From Bacteroidaceae bacterium (GTDB taxonomy: Bacteria; Bacteroidota; Bacteroidia; Bacteroidales; Bacteroidaceae): a stretch of 64,000 bases of DNA. Made by a program: the position numbers and the translations under genes. Shown in pieces: positions 51,038 through 60,181 of the stretch. The DNA lies in assembly GCA_017525235.1 (NCBI GenBank), contig JAFXTC010000060.1, positions 1 through 64,000 on the forward strand, written 5' to 3'. Position 1 is the first letter of the stretch. Each line of letters starts with the position of its first letter. The notes under the pieces are model-generated. The model saw only the letters and a program-made list of their open reading frames with translations. It was not told the origin of the DNA and ran no database searches.

Positions 51038-51829
51038 TTATTCTTTTATTGGTCCTCGTTTGTCGGGAGCTGGCATGAACCTCATCTGTTTTGCATGTGG
51101 TTTGTTTTCTTCTTTTGCAACAACAGAATCCTGCTTGTTTTTGTTGTTGTTGTTATCTCTTGGAGTATTACTCCCTTCACCCACAGGAGAGGGGGTGGGG
51201 CTGTTGTCCTCATCGTTTTCGTTTTCTTTTTCTGTAATAGGGAAGGCACCTATGGAATTGCTTACATAATACTTAGTCATCTGTTCGTTGCTATGGAATT
51301 CTGTTCCTTCCAACTCTCGTTCAGGTGTCACTATGTGCATGTATTTATAACTCCACATTTCATGTTTGTTTAGGTCCCAAAACAGTTCTTCTGTATGGAA
51401 CACGTCACCTTTTATATTTCTTACAACTACACGTCCTCTCAGTTCCCATAAACATTGCTCATGAAGATAGGCGGTGTCTGATTGTACGTAGAGGTCGATG
51501 TGATAGTTTTCATCATAACGCTCCATCAGTAATCCTTTGTAGAAATACCATGTGGGAGCTTTTCCCTCTGTTCCATTATAAATGTCCCATTCTTCTACTA
51601 GCATGTGATAACGTATGACTCCCGAGTCAGAAATAAATGTGTTTACCCCTCTTACATGCATGAAGAGAAGAGAGTCAGAATCCTTAACAGCTTCTGCTAT
51701 ATGTTCTGTCCTGGAACTGCATGAGAAAGTGATTCCTGCGGCAGTTATTAGGCTGCAAAGAATTATGGTTCTACGTAGATTCAATATATTTAGCTGCAAA
51801 ATTACTGAATCTTGAATTTCATGAACCAC
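51038..51829 (-). CDS. lptC: LptC-type LPS export lipoprotein with low-complexity tail
   Basis: Periplasmic bridge component for lipopolysaccharide export. Residues about 20-37 form a lipoprotein signal ending TFSC (Cys37). The LptC beta-jellyroll reads VNTFISDSGVIRYHMLVEEWDI, WYFYKGLLMERYD, VVVRNIKGDVFHTEELFWDLN (successive segments). The last ~65 residues are acidic and Asn/Lys-rich and include a translated palindromic element (SPTPSPVGEGSNTPRD). The ATG at 51829 overlaps the upstream barrel gene by 28 bases; a TTG (LNLRRTII) would give a more standard leader length. Confidence 0.85.
   Translation of the reverse strand: MVHEIQDSVILQLNILNLRRTIILCSLITAAGITFSCSSRTEHIAEAVKDSDSLLFMHVRGVNTFISDSGVIRYHMLVEEWDIYNGTEGKAPTWYFYKGLLMERYDENYHIDLYVQSDTAYLHEQCLWELRGRVVVRNIKGDVFHTEELFWDLNKHEMWSYKYMHIVTPERELEGTEFHSNEQMTKYYVSNSIGAFPITEKENENDEDNSPTPSPVGEGSNTPRDNNNNKNKQDSVVAKEENKPHAKQMRFMPAPDKRGPIKE
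51170..51200. repeat. Palindromic element within the lptC coding sequence
   Basis: The minus strand reads a C-rich arm with CACCC, a CT-rich stretch, then GGGTG and a G/A-rich arm, allowing a hairpin with a 5-bp core. In frame it gives P-T-P-S-P-V-G-E-G, a peptide seen where REP-like elements are translated. GC content is far above the AT-rich sequence around it. Confidence 0.6.
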
Positions 51830-53100
51830 GCTTCGTTAAATGTGATACCCAAATTTAACATGACGTAATTTTCGGTAATCAGTTTAGAGGTACTTGGTGT
51901 GCGTCTGAGCCATTCTATGCCAATATTTACAATAGAACGGTTGTTGGTAATGGGAAGTCCTAATCCTGCTGTCAGAGAATACTCGTGCGGTCCATTAAAT
52001 CCATCTACTTTTAGATATGGTGTGGAGTAATTGGCACCAATGCGGTATTGAACTCGTTTCCAATAACTACCGAAGGGGTTGGGGGTATATTGTGCTCCAA
52101 CGGCAATTCTGGTTCTGTTTTTGTAGGCACCAGTCTGGGATACATATTTAGGAACTCCACCTACGGTAACTATTTGTGGTGTACGGCAAGCCCCCCAGAA
52201 CTCTTGCTTGAAATCCAATCCTACAACCAGATTGTTGTTATGGCTCCAGGTGGCACCAATGCCATAAGAGTATGGAAGGTCAAAAGCATTGTGAATAGTG
52301 TCTATAGGAGCGTCTTCTTGAACATCGGTGAATCTGCACAATGAGGCATCGCTTTTTATCTTATGTCCAATACTTGTTGTGGCCCCTATAGTTAATATGT
52401 CGTTTTTTGTAAGGTATAAAGGGTATTGGACACCCAAATCCAATTTCCATGTCCTGATTTCTGCTGTCTGAATGGAGTTAAGTCCACTATAATCTGATGA
52501 AGTTGAGATTTCCAAAATGGTATGTTGATAATCTCCCCAGATAAGGCTGGCGTTAGCACCTACCGACAGTCCCTTGTAAAGCTTGTATCCTAAACCCAGA
52601 TAGGCTTGGTGCAAGCCTCCGTCGCCATTGTAATTGGTTGTGCTGGTGATGGTTTGCATAGTATTGGTATCATTGGCAAACTTCCTTGTCCTGGTGAAAT
52701 CGTATCCAATGGTACTGTAAGGCATGAAACCTACGGAAAGACCTAAATTACGATAAAGTCTTAGTCCAATATTGACATAATCCAGTTTACACTGGTATAC
52801 GTTAATGCTGTTGCCGCTTTGTTTCATATTGCCAAAAGCTGCAGTCATGCCAACGTCTAATAGGATGGTAACGGAATCTATGGCAGAGTATGATGCGGGG
52901 TTTAGGGTATTAATACGATTACCGGCGCGGAAGCCAAGACCCGTTCCACCCATAGCTTTGTTGAATCCCTGGGCCTGATCTTCCAGCGTTCCCAAGCCAA
53001 AACGTGAATAAGAAGAGCTGCTTCCGTTACTTTGGGCGAAAGTGTTTATGCACAATATGAACGCCAACAGGAAACTTCCTATTTTACTGAGTTTTATCAT
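51802..53100 (-). CDS. Outer-membrane beta-barrel protein, FadL/OmpP1-like
   Basis: Signal peptide MIKLSKIGSFLLAFILCINTFAQ. YSRFGLGTLEDQAQGFNKAMGGTGLGFR and NRINTLNPASYSAIDS resemble the N-terminal region of Bacteroidetes FadL/OmpP1-type barrels. Many alternating strands follow, ending in a Phe-rich ITFNEAWFMKFKIQ. 432 residues. It lies between coaX (17-base overlap) and lptC (28-base overlap), an arrangement that recurs in Bacteroidetes and suggests an envelope assembly role. The transported substrate, if any, is unknown. Confidence 0.8.
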   Translation of the reverse strand: MIKLSKIGSFLLAFILCINTFAQSNGSSSSYSRFGLGTLEDQAQGFNKAMGGTGLGFRAGNRINTLNPASYSAIDSVTILLDVGMTAAFGNMKQSGNSINVYQCKLDYVNIGLRLYRNLGLSVGFMPYSTIGYDFTRTRKFANDTNTMQTITSTTNYNGDGGLHQAYLGLGYKLYKGLSVGANASLIWGDYQHTILEISTSSDYSGLNSIQTAEIRTWKLDLGVQYPLYLTKNDILTIGATTSIGHKIKSDASLCRFTDVQEDAPIDTIHNAFDLPYSYGIGATWSHNNNLVVGLDFKQEFWGACRTPQIVTVGGVPKYVSQTGAYKNRTRIAVGAQYTPNPFGSYWKRVQYRIGANYSTPYLKVDGFNGPHEYSLTAGLGLPITNNRSIVNIGIEWLRRTPSTSKLITENYVMLNLGITFNEAWFMKFKIQ

Positions 53101-53818
53101 AATTGTAGTCTAATATCTTGTTGAGTCCTCTTGGTACTATGAATTTGTCTGCAAAAATGCTGTTTTTGATGTTCGTGTCAAAGTTAATCTTGTCTCCTCC
53201 TGTGAGGAATACAAGCAGATTGGGATATTTTGCTCGCATAGACTTGATGTATCCTTCTATCTCGTACTTCATGCCACGCAGAACACCAGACCGGATGGCA
53301 GTTTCTGTGTTGTAGCCCAAACCTGGCACCTCGCCTTCAGCCTGAACGAGAGGAAGCCTGACTGTATGTTCGTGCAACGCATGAAGTCTCATCTGCATGC
53401 CAGGAGCTATATTGCCGCCCCAATAGTTCTTCTTAGCGTCTATTACATCGTATGTGATACAAGTTCCTGCGTCAATGATAAGAATGTCTTTTCCTGGTTT
53501 CAAAATGCTAGCACCAACAGCAGCTGCTAGGCGGTCGGCTCCCAAGGTTTTGGGTGTTTTGTATTTATTGCAGATGGGAATGGGCGTTTCTGGCGTAAAG
53601 CGCAATATGGGAAAAGGCATGCTACTTAACATTTCTTCTACTGCGTCAGGGATACCTATAACAGAGCCTACAATACCACAATCAAAGTGGTATTTACTTG
53701 CAAACGCTGGCAATGCAGCCAGTGTTTCTTTGCTTGTTTTTATTTCCTCTATGGGCTCTTCCCCCTCAAAGGCAACTAATTTGGCAACGGTATTGCCGAT
53801 ATCGATTATTAATTTCAC
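53084..53818 (-). CDS. coaX: Type III pantothenate kinase
   Basis: First step of CoA synthesis. LIIDIGNTVAKLVAF is the phosphate-binding motif, TLGADRLAAAVGA and ILIIDAGTCITYDVID the second and third ASKHA motifs. The GTG at 53818 is chosen because the protein then starts at the conserved VKLIIDIGNT; the ATG upstream at 53887 would read through the promoter. 244 residues. First gene of the coaX-barrel-lptC-gldE-like-ppiD series, overlapping the barrel gene by 17 bases. Confidence 0.94.
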   Translation of the reverse strand: MKLIIDIGNTVAKLVAFEGEEPIEEIKTSKETLAALPAFASKYHFDCGIVGSVIGIPDAVEEMLSSMPFPILRFTPETPIPICNKYKTPKTLGADRLAAAVGASILKPGKDILIIDAGTCITYDVIDAKKNYWGGNIAPGMQMRLHALHEHTVRLPLVQAEGEVPGLGYNTETAIRSGVLRGMKYEIEGYIKSMRAKYPNLLVFLTGGDKINFDTNIKNSIFADKFIVPRGLNKILDYNYDKTQ

Positions 53819-53823
53819 GGGTG

Positions 53824-53831
53824 CAAAGGTA
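53824..53831 (-). promoter_or_regulatory. -7 element abutting the coaX GTG start
   Basis: TACCTTTG on the minus strand is followed by five bases (CACCC) and then GTG at 53818. The transcript is expected to be nearly leaderless. Confidence 0.6.
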
Positions 53832-53926
53832 CAATATTTAGTTGAGAATAAGAACGACAAAACTGAAAGTTTTACATTCCTTAGCAAAAATAATGGGAAA
53901 AGTCAATCCCTTTTAGTGAAAATTAT

Positions 53927-53934
53927 TACTTTTG
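53927..53934 (+). promoter_or_regulatory. -7 element abutting the DUF4105 start
   Basis: TACTTTTG, TGCC, then ATG at 53939. Divergent from the coaX element about 96 bases away. Confidence 0.6.
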
Positions 53935-53938
53935 TGCC

Positions 53939-55120
53939 ATGATTTTAAAACGTATTCTTTTATTTGTGCTATTGTCGTTAATGCTGTTCAATATTCATGC
54001 GCAACGATTAGATAGTATACGGGCCAGTTTGATTACATGTTCTCCAGGGCAGGAGGTCTACGCTTTGTATGGTCATACGGCACTTCGCCTTCAGAATTTT
54101 ACAACAGGTGAGGATCTTGTTTTTAATTATGGCATATTTTCTTTCAAGCAACCTCACTTTATATGGCGTTTCGTTCGTGGTAAGTGCGACTATATGGTGG
54201 TTCCTATACCTTGGCATTATTTTACCCGTGAGTATGAAGAACGTGGTTCCTCTATTACATCTCAAGTGCTGAATCTGGAACCTCAAGAGGTCAATCGCCT
54301 GTATTCCAACATGTTGGTGGATTGTAAGCCTGAAAATAGACAATATAGATATAATTTTCTTTACAACAACTGTACCACTAAAGTCAGGGATGCGATAGAG
54401 AATTGTATTGAAGGACGTGTAGTATATCCTGACAGCATACCTCTTTACACTTATCGCGAAATTTTGCACCAATATACGAAAGACCATCCGTGGGCACAGG
54501 AGGGTAACGATATACTTTTGGGCGCTGCGGTGGATACTGTTTTGAGTGCTCGTGCTGCCATGTTTGCGCCAGAGTACATGCTTAGATATGCAGAAAACGC
54601 TTTTGTTTATGCTGACAATAATGACAAGCGTCCATTGGTTATTGGTACGGAAATTCTTTTACAACGGAAGTCTTTAGGAATCGAATCGGAATTTCCTTTG
54701 TCGCCCATGCAGGCCATGTTTGTCCTATTGGGATTCTCTCTGTTGGTTCTTCTTTTTGAACATTGGCTGAATAGGCAATTTTGGTTATGGGATATTGTTT
54801 TGCTATTGGGACAGGGCGTGGCTGGTTTGATACTTCTTTTTATGTTCTTCTTTTCAGAGCACCCTGCTGTCAATAGTAACTGGCAAATCTGGGTCCTGAA
54901 TCCTATTGCATTGATTGCACTTCCGATGGTAGTTAAAGCCGCGTTCAAACGTAAAAAGACATTATGGCACGTGGTTTTTTTTGTAATTTTGTCCACTTTT
55001 GTGGTATTTTCTCCTTGGATGCCACAGGAATTTGGAAAAATAGTTGTACCTTTGGCGCTAACTTTGCTCACAAGGCCTATAAGTTATTACTTATACTACC
55101 GTAAGAACAATAAGAAATGA
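53939..55120 (+). CDS. DUF4105 (Lnb N-terminal-like) membrane protein
   Basis: Signal-like N-terminus (ILLFVLLSLMLFNIHAQ), then a periplasmic domain with CSPGQEVYALYGHTALRL and NFLYNNCTTKVRDAI, the conserved His and Asn-Cys segments of DUF4105. From about residue 250 there are about four transmembrane helices (AMFVLLGFSLLVLLFEHWL, IVLLLGQGVAGLILLFMFFF, ILSTFVVFSPW, and others) and a basic end. 393 residues. Function unknown; the His-then-Cys order recalls permuted papain-like hydrolases. The stop overlaps the next start (ATGA), so the two are coupled. Confidence 0.82.
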   Translation: MILKRILLFVLLSLMLFNIHAQRLDSIRASLITCSPGQEVYALYGHTALRLQNFTTGEDLVFNYGIFSFKQPHFIWRFVRGKCDYMVVPIPWHYFTREYEERGSSITSQVLNLEPQEVNRLYSNMLVDCKPENRQYRYNFLYNNCTTKVRDAIENCIEGRVVYPDSIPLYTYREILHQYTKDHPWAQEGNDILLGAAVDTVLSARAAMFAPEYMLRYAENAFVYADNNDKRPLVIGTEILLQRKSLGIESEFPLSPMQAMFVLLGFSLLVLLFEHWLNRQFWLWDIVLLLGQGVAGLILLFMFFFSEHPAVNSNWQIWVLNPIALIALPMVVKAAFKRKKTLWHVVFFVILSTFVVFSPWMPQEFGKIVVPLALTLLTRPISYYLYYRKNNKK

Positions 55121-56700
55121 CGTCAAAAGGAAACAGGTTCATAACTTCTCTTATGGCGCTGCTTGCTATCATGGGAGCGGAAGCGCAGACAATGTCTGGG
55201 GTTCCATGTTTGGTGGTTAATGTAATGATAGATCAGCTTCGGGCGGATTATCTTGAAGCTTTCTCACCTTTGTATGGACAGGGTGGTTTTGCCCGCTTGA
55301 TGGAGAAGGGGCGTATGTACTCACAGGCAGAATATCCTTTCGATGGACCGGATATAGCATCTTCTGTTGCTTGCTTTGTCACTGGGACTTGTCCGTATGA
55401 GAATGGTATTATAGGCCAACGATGGTTGGACCGACAGACGTTGCAACCCGTTTTCTGTGTCGATGACAACAAATATAATGGTCTTTATACTTTAGATAAA
55501 TCATCTCCCCAGCATCTTGCTGTTTCTACGATTGGCGATGAATTGAAAGTTGCCAGCGAGGGTAAAAGCATGGTTTTCTCTATTGCACCTAATCGTGATG
55601 CTGCCATCCTTTCTGCAGGTCACGCTGCTGATGGCGCTATCTGGATTGACGACTGGACTGGTCATGTCTCAGGTACCTCATACTATGGCGCTTTGCCAAA
55701 CTGGGCTATTGACTTTGAAAATAACACCCCTCTTTCATCTCGTATTGGGGATATCGTGTGGAAACCGCTTAATGATGAAGTGGTAAATTTCAGTTATTTT
55801 GTTTTCGAAGGCAGCAAGAAACCTTTCAGTCACAAGTTTTCTGGCGACAGAAAGTTCCGTCGGTTCAAGGCCAGTTCTTGTGTTAATGATGAGATAAACC
55901 TGTTAGTAAAGCAGCTTCTCGATAAAACCAATATCGGAACTGACGGTGTGCCTGATATGCTGAACCTTACTTATTATGCAGGAGGTCTTGACCACGAGTC
56001 GGACTCCAAGTACGCTATGGAGGTGCAGGATACCTATGCCCGCCTTGACCGTCAGCTGGAGGAGCTTATTAATGCCGTAGAGAGTAAGGTGGGGCAGAAT
56101 AAAGCCCTCTTCGTCATTACCAGCACGGGATATTGCGATAGCGAGGATGCCAAGGACCTTAGTTTGTATCGCATCCCCACAGGAACCTTCTCAATTACCA
56201 AGGCTAAGCTCCTGCTCAATATGTACCTTATTGCCGTTTATGGTCCTGGAGATTATGTTGAGACTGTAATGGGCAATGAGATATATCTGAACTTAAAGTT
56301 GATAGAGAGCAGAAATCTGAACCTTACGGAGGTTTTGGAACGAAGCAGCGACTTCCTGATTCAACTAAGTGGCGTCAAGGACGTTTATACCAGTCAGCGT
56401 CTGGCCCTTGGGGCATGGACGCCTGGCATCAGCAAACTCCGCAATGCTTATAACCCCAAGTGCTCAGGAGATATTACTATACAGGTCTCGCCAGGTTGGA
56501 ATCTGAAAAACGAGGATACGCTGGAGCAGTTTTTTGCTCGTGAATCTTACATGGGTTTTCCCCTTTTCCTTTTTGGATGCGGTGTGGCCCCAGAGAAAGT
56601 ACATATACCAGTTAGTATAGATAGAGTAGCACCTACGTTGTCAAAGGCGCTTCGTATTCGTGCTCCGAATGGTTGTTCCCAGGCCCCGCTGAATTATTAA
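55117..56700 (+). CDS. Alkaline-phosphatase-superfamily protein, metal ligands apparently lost
   Basis: Exported phosphodiesterase-fold protein (signal in the first 24 residues). The fold is recognisable from VNVMIDQLRADYLEAF, FARLMEKG, ACFVTGTCPYENGIIGQRWLD, DTYARLDRQLEELINAV, SPGWN and RVAPTLSKALRIRAPNGCSQAPL. At the expected metal sites the PafA-type D-x-x-G-H reads YYAGGLDHES, the T-A/S-D-H-G site reads ITSTGYCDS, and the THGS / DTHVPL histidines are missing (ARESYMGFPLFLFG). A Ser (IASSV) sits at the nucleophile position. A pseudoenzyme is likely. 527 residues; coupled to DUF4105 and upstream of secA. Confidence 0.85.
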   Translation: MTSKGNRFITSLMALLAIMGAEAQTMSGVPCLVVNVMIDQLRADYLEAFSPLYGQGGFARLMEKGRMYSQAEYPFDGPDIASSVACFVTGTCPYENGIIGQRWLDRQTLQPVFCVDDNKYNGLYTLDKSSPQHLAVSTIGDELKVASEGKSMVFSIAPNRDAAILSAGHAADGAIWIDDWTGHVSGTSYYGALPNWAIDFENNTPLSSRIGDIVWKPLNDEVVNFSYFVFEGSKKPFSHKFSGDRKFRRFKASSCVNDEINLLVKQLLDKTNIGTDGVPDMLNLTYYAGGLDHESDSKYAMEVQDTYARLDRQLEELINAVESKVGQNKALFVITSTGYCDSEDAKDLSLYRIPTGTFSITKAKLLLNMYLIAVYGPGDYVETVMGNEIYLNLKLIESRNLNLTEVLERSSDFLIQLSGVKDVYTSQRLALGAWTPGISKLRNAYNPKCSGDITIQVSPGWNLKNEDTLEQFFARESYMGFPLFLFGCGVAPEKVHIPVSIDRVAPTLSKALRIRAPNGCSQAPLNY

Positions 56701-56725
56701 AAGCCAACCCTTAGTCCTTGGGAGT

Positions 56726-56753
56726 AAAGTCAAAAGTGAAAGAGTGAAAGTTA
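56726..56753. repeat. Heptamer array upstream of secA
   Basis: AAAGTCA, AAAGTGA, AAGAGTG, AAAGTTA on the plus strand, five bases before the hairpin at 56759. Confidence 0.7.
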
Positions 56754-56758
56754 TAGTG

Positions 56759-56778
56759 CCCGTCGATTTGTCGACGGG
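56759..56778 (+). promoter_or_regulatory. Perfect hairpin in the secA leader
   Basis: CCCGTCGA (56759-56766), loop TTTG, TCGACGGG (56771-56778), ending 19 bases before the secA ATG. No T tract follows, so it is not an ordinary terminator. It may be a translation or transcript-stability element. Confidence 0.6.
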
Positions 56779-56797
56779 AATAATGAAATAAAAGAAT

Positions 56798-59700
56798 ATG
56801 GATATAGCAAAGATATTAGTTAAGATTTTTGGTGACAAGAAGTCGCGCGACCTCAAGGCTTATCGCCCATTGGTAGAGGACGTATTGAAAATTTACCCTG
56901 AGATTCAGGCACTAAGCAACGATGAGTTGCGTGTCCGCTCCAAACAGATAAAAGAACGTGTTCAAGGATCGGCTAGTGAATTACGTGCTCAGATTCAGGA
57001 ACTTAAGGATCGTATTCCCAATACAGATATTCAAGACCGTGCCCCAATCTTCCATCAGATTGATAAGTTGGAGAAGGATGTTTTGGAGGTGTTGGAAAAA
57101 GCCCTTGATGAGGTTCGTGCTGAGGCTTTTGCTATTGTCAAAAGTACGGCTGAGCGTTTGGCTCATGCTGAGAATGGCGTGATAGAGGTAACTGCCAACG
57201 ACTTCGACCGTGAACTGGCCGCAACCCATGATTTTGTTGAGATAGAGGGTGATAAAGCTATTTATCACAATCACTGGGTAGCTGGTGGTAACGATTTGTT
57301 GTGGGATATGGTACACTTTGATGTGCAACTCTTTGGAGGTACTGTGCTGCATCAGGGTAAAATTGCCGAAATGTTCACGGGTGAAGGTAAGACCCTCACT
57401 GCTACACTCCCTGTATTTCTGAATGCCCTTACTGGTAATGGTGTTCATGTGGTAACCGTGAACGATTATCTTGCTAAGCGTGACTCAGAATGGATGGGTC
57501 CTATCTACATGTTCCACGGCTTGAGCGTTGACTGTATTGACAAGCATCAGCCCAATAGTGAAGCTCGTCGTAAGGCATATATGGCAGATATAACCTTTGG
57601 AACTAACAACGAGTTTGGTTTCGACTATTTGCGTGATAACATGGCGCAGGATCCCAGAGATTTGGTGCAGCGCTCACATAACTATGCCATTGTAGATGAG
57701 GTCGACTCCGTCCTCATTGATGATGCTCGTACACCTCTTATTATTAGTGGTCCAGTTCCTAAAGGAGATGACCAGCAGTTTGAGGAGTATCAGCCATTGG
57801 TTGAGCACTTGGTAAATGTGCAACGTCAATTGGCTACTCAGTATTTGGCTGATGCTAAGAAGCTTATTACAGAAGGTACTGAGCAAGGTGACAAGCAGAA
57901 GACCACAGAGGGATTCCTATCCCTTTTCCGCTCTCATAAGGCATTGCCCAAGAACAAGCCTCTTATCAAGTTCCTCTCTGAACCGGGTATCAAGGCTGGT
58001 ATGCTTACCACAGAGGAGATTTACATGGAGAACAATAACCGTCGTATGCACGAGGCTACAGATCCTCTTTATTTTGTGGTAGATGAAAAACAGAATAGTG
58101 TAGACCTCACGGATAAAGGTAACGAATGGCTAGCTTCTCAGGTTAATGACTCCGACCTTTTCATTCTGCCTGATATAGGCTCTGAAATGCATAAGATTGA
58201 TGCTACCAATCTAACTGCCGAGGAGAAGATAGAAGCTAAGGACAAGGTCTTCAATGACTATGCAGCTAAGAGCGAGCGTGTACATACCATACAGCAGTTA
58301 CTGAAGGCTTACACCATGTTCAATCTGAACGACGAATACGTTATTCAGGATGGTGAGATTAAGATCGTCGACGAGCAGACAGGCCGTATTATGGAGGGAC
58401 GCCGTTGGAGCGATGGCCTGCATCAGGCTGTTGAGGCCAAAGAGCATGTTAAGGTGCAGGCTGCTACACAAACATACGCTACCATCACCCTTCAGAACTA
58501 CTTCCGTATGTACCACAAGTTGGCAGGTATGACGGGTACTGCTATCACAGAGGCTGGTGAGTTCTGGGATATTTATAAGTTGGATGTTGTGGAGGTTCCC
58601 ACCAACCGCGAGGTTATACGTATCGATATGAACGATCGTGTTTATCGTACACAGCGCGAGAAGTACAAAGCCGTTATTCAGGAGGTTGAACTGATGCGCA
58701 ACAGCGGTCGTCCTGTCTTGGTAGGTACAACCAGCGTGGAGATTTCAGAGATGTTGAGCAAGATGCTTCAGATGCGCAAGATTCCTCATCAGGTGTTGAA
58801 TGCCAAACTCCACCAGAAGGAAGCCGATATCGTGGCTAAGGCTGGTACTAGCACCCTCACAACAGTTATGGAAGACGGACAGCCTGTAGAGCGTATGTTA
58901 GGTACTGTTACCATTGCTACTAACATGGCTGGTCGTGGTACCGATATTAAACTTACCCCCGAAGTAAAGGCTGCAGGCGGTTTGGCCATCATTGGTACAG
59001 AGCGTCATGAAAGCCGTCGTGTCGACCGTCAGTTGCGTGGTCGTTCTGGCCGTCAGGGTGACCCGGGCAGCAGTGTCTTCTTTGTTTCTATTGAGGATAA
59101 GTTGATGCGTCTCTTCGCAAGCGAGCGTATTGCCAGAATCATGGATCGTCTTGGTTTCAAGGAAGGCGAGATGATAGAGCATAGCATGATTACTCGTAGT
59201 ATCGAGAATGCGCAGAAGAAGGTTGAAGAGAATCACTTTGGTGTACGTAAGCGTTTGCTTGAGTATGACGATGTGATGAACAAGCAGCGTACCGTTATTT
59301 ATGAGAAGCGCCGTCATGCCCTGATGGGTGAGCGCTTAGGCATGGATATCAGCGATATGATTTGGGACCGTGTATGCAATATCATGGAGAATAATGATTT
59401 TGTAGGTTGCCAGCAGTGCTTCCTCGAGATTATGGCTATGGAGTTCCCCCTCACACAGGAACACTTTGAGAGCGGACAAATGCCTGAATTGGAGGAAGAG
59501 GTATATCAGGAGGTGCTGAAGCGTTTTGGTCAGAAGACGGAAATCATGGCCAACAATGCTTACAAGGTTGTGAAGATGGTTTACGAAGGTCCTCAGGGGC
59601 AGATGTATGAGAATATGATGTTCCCTGTTTTAGCAGGTAAACGTCAGTATAACATACCCTCTAACCTGAAGGAAGCCTACGACACTCAGGCACGCAGCGT

Positions 59701-60160
59701 AGTAACCTCTTTCCACAAGGCTCTTATCTTGCATACCATAGATGATGCTTGGAAGGAGAACCTGCGCCTTTTGGACGAACTGAAGCACAGTGTTCATAAT
59801 GCCAGCTACGAGCAGAAGGATCCTCTTCTTATATTCAAGTTGGAAAGCGTGAAACTCTTTGATGATATGGTGAACCGTATTAATGATCGCACTGTTTCTG
59901 TTATTATGCGAGCTATGGTACCCGAATTGCAGATTCAGGATCCTTCTGCACAGCAGGAGATGCCTCGCCAGGAGCGTGTTCATACTCAGGAGTCACGTGG
60001 AGAACTTACTGATGCCAGTCAGCAACAAGCCGCAGCTCGTGATACGCGCGATCGTCAGCCTGTTCAGCCCATGCGTGCCGAGAAACTTCCTGGACGTAAT
60101 GATCCCTGCCCCTGCGGCTCTGGCCTGAAGTTCAAAAATTGTCACGGGAAAAACCTTTAA
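56798..60160 (+). CDS. secA: Preprotein translocase ATPase SecA
   Basis: Motor of the Sec export pathway. [20 protein letters not shown] is Walker [21 protein letters not shown] Walker B with the DEAD-like box. [12 protein letters not shown] and [17 protein letters not shown] are helicase motifs V and VI. The C-terminus [14 protein letters not shown] is the zinc motif that binds SecB or ribosome. 1120 residues against 901 in E. coli; the extra length includes insertions near residues 90-130 and 320-410, usual in Bacteroidetes. A hairpin and heptamer array lie in the 97-base gap upstream. Confidence 0.98.
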   Translation: MDIAKILVKIFGDKKSRDLKAYRPLVEDVLKIYPEIQALSNDELRVRSKQIKERVQGSASELRAQIQELKDRIPNTDIQDRAPIFHQIDKLEKDVLEVLEKALDEVRAEAFAIVKSTAERLAHAENGVIEVTANDFDRELAATHDFVEIEGDKAIYHNHWVAGGNDLLWDMVHFDVQLFGGTVLHQGKIAEMFTGEGKTLTATLPVFLNALTGNGVHVVTVNDYLAKRDSEWMGPIYMFHGLSVDCIDKHQPNSEARRKAYMADITFGTNNEFGFDYLRDNMAQDPRDLVQRSHNYAIVDEVDSVLIDDARTPLIISGPVPKGDDQQFEEYQPLVEHLVNVQRQLATQYLADAKKLITEGTEQGDKQKTTEGFLSLFRSHKALPKNKPLIKFLSEPGIKAGMLTTEEIYMENNNRRMHEATDPLYFVVDEKQNSVDLTDKGNEWLASQVNDSDLFILPDIGSEMHKIDATNLTAEEKIEAKDKVFNDYAAKSERVHTIQQLLKAYTMFNLNDEYVIQDGEIKIVDEQTGRIMEGRRWSDGLHQAVEAKEHVKVQAATQTYATITLQNYFRMYHKLAGMTGTAITEAGEFWDIYKLDVVEVPTNREVIRIDMNDRVYRTQREKYKAVIQEVELMRNSGRPVLVGTTSVEISEMLSKMLQMRKIPHQVLNAKLHQKEADIVAKAGTSTLTTVMEDGQPVERMLGTVTIATNMAGRGTDIKLTPEVKAAGGLAIIGTERHESRRVDRQLRGRSGRQGDPGSSVFFVSIEDKLMRLFASERIARIMDRLGFKEGEMIEHSMITRSIENAQKKVEENHFGVRKRLLEYDDVMNKQRTVIYEKRRHALMGERLGMDISDMIWDRVCNIMENNDFVGCQQCFLEIMAMEFPLTQEHFESGQMPELEEEVYQEVLKRFGQKTEIMANNAYKVVKMVYEGPQGQMYENMMFPVLAGKRQYNIPSNLKEAYDTQARSVVTSFHKALILHTIDDAWKENLRLLDELKHSVHNASYEQKDPLLIFKLESVKLFDDMVNRINDRTVSVIMRAMVPELQIQDPSAQQEMPRQERVHTQESRGELTDASQQQAAARDTRDRQPVQPMRAEKLPGRNDPCPCGSGLKFKNCHGKNL

Positions 60161-60181
60161 TACATTATTATATTATAATAC

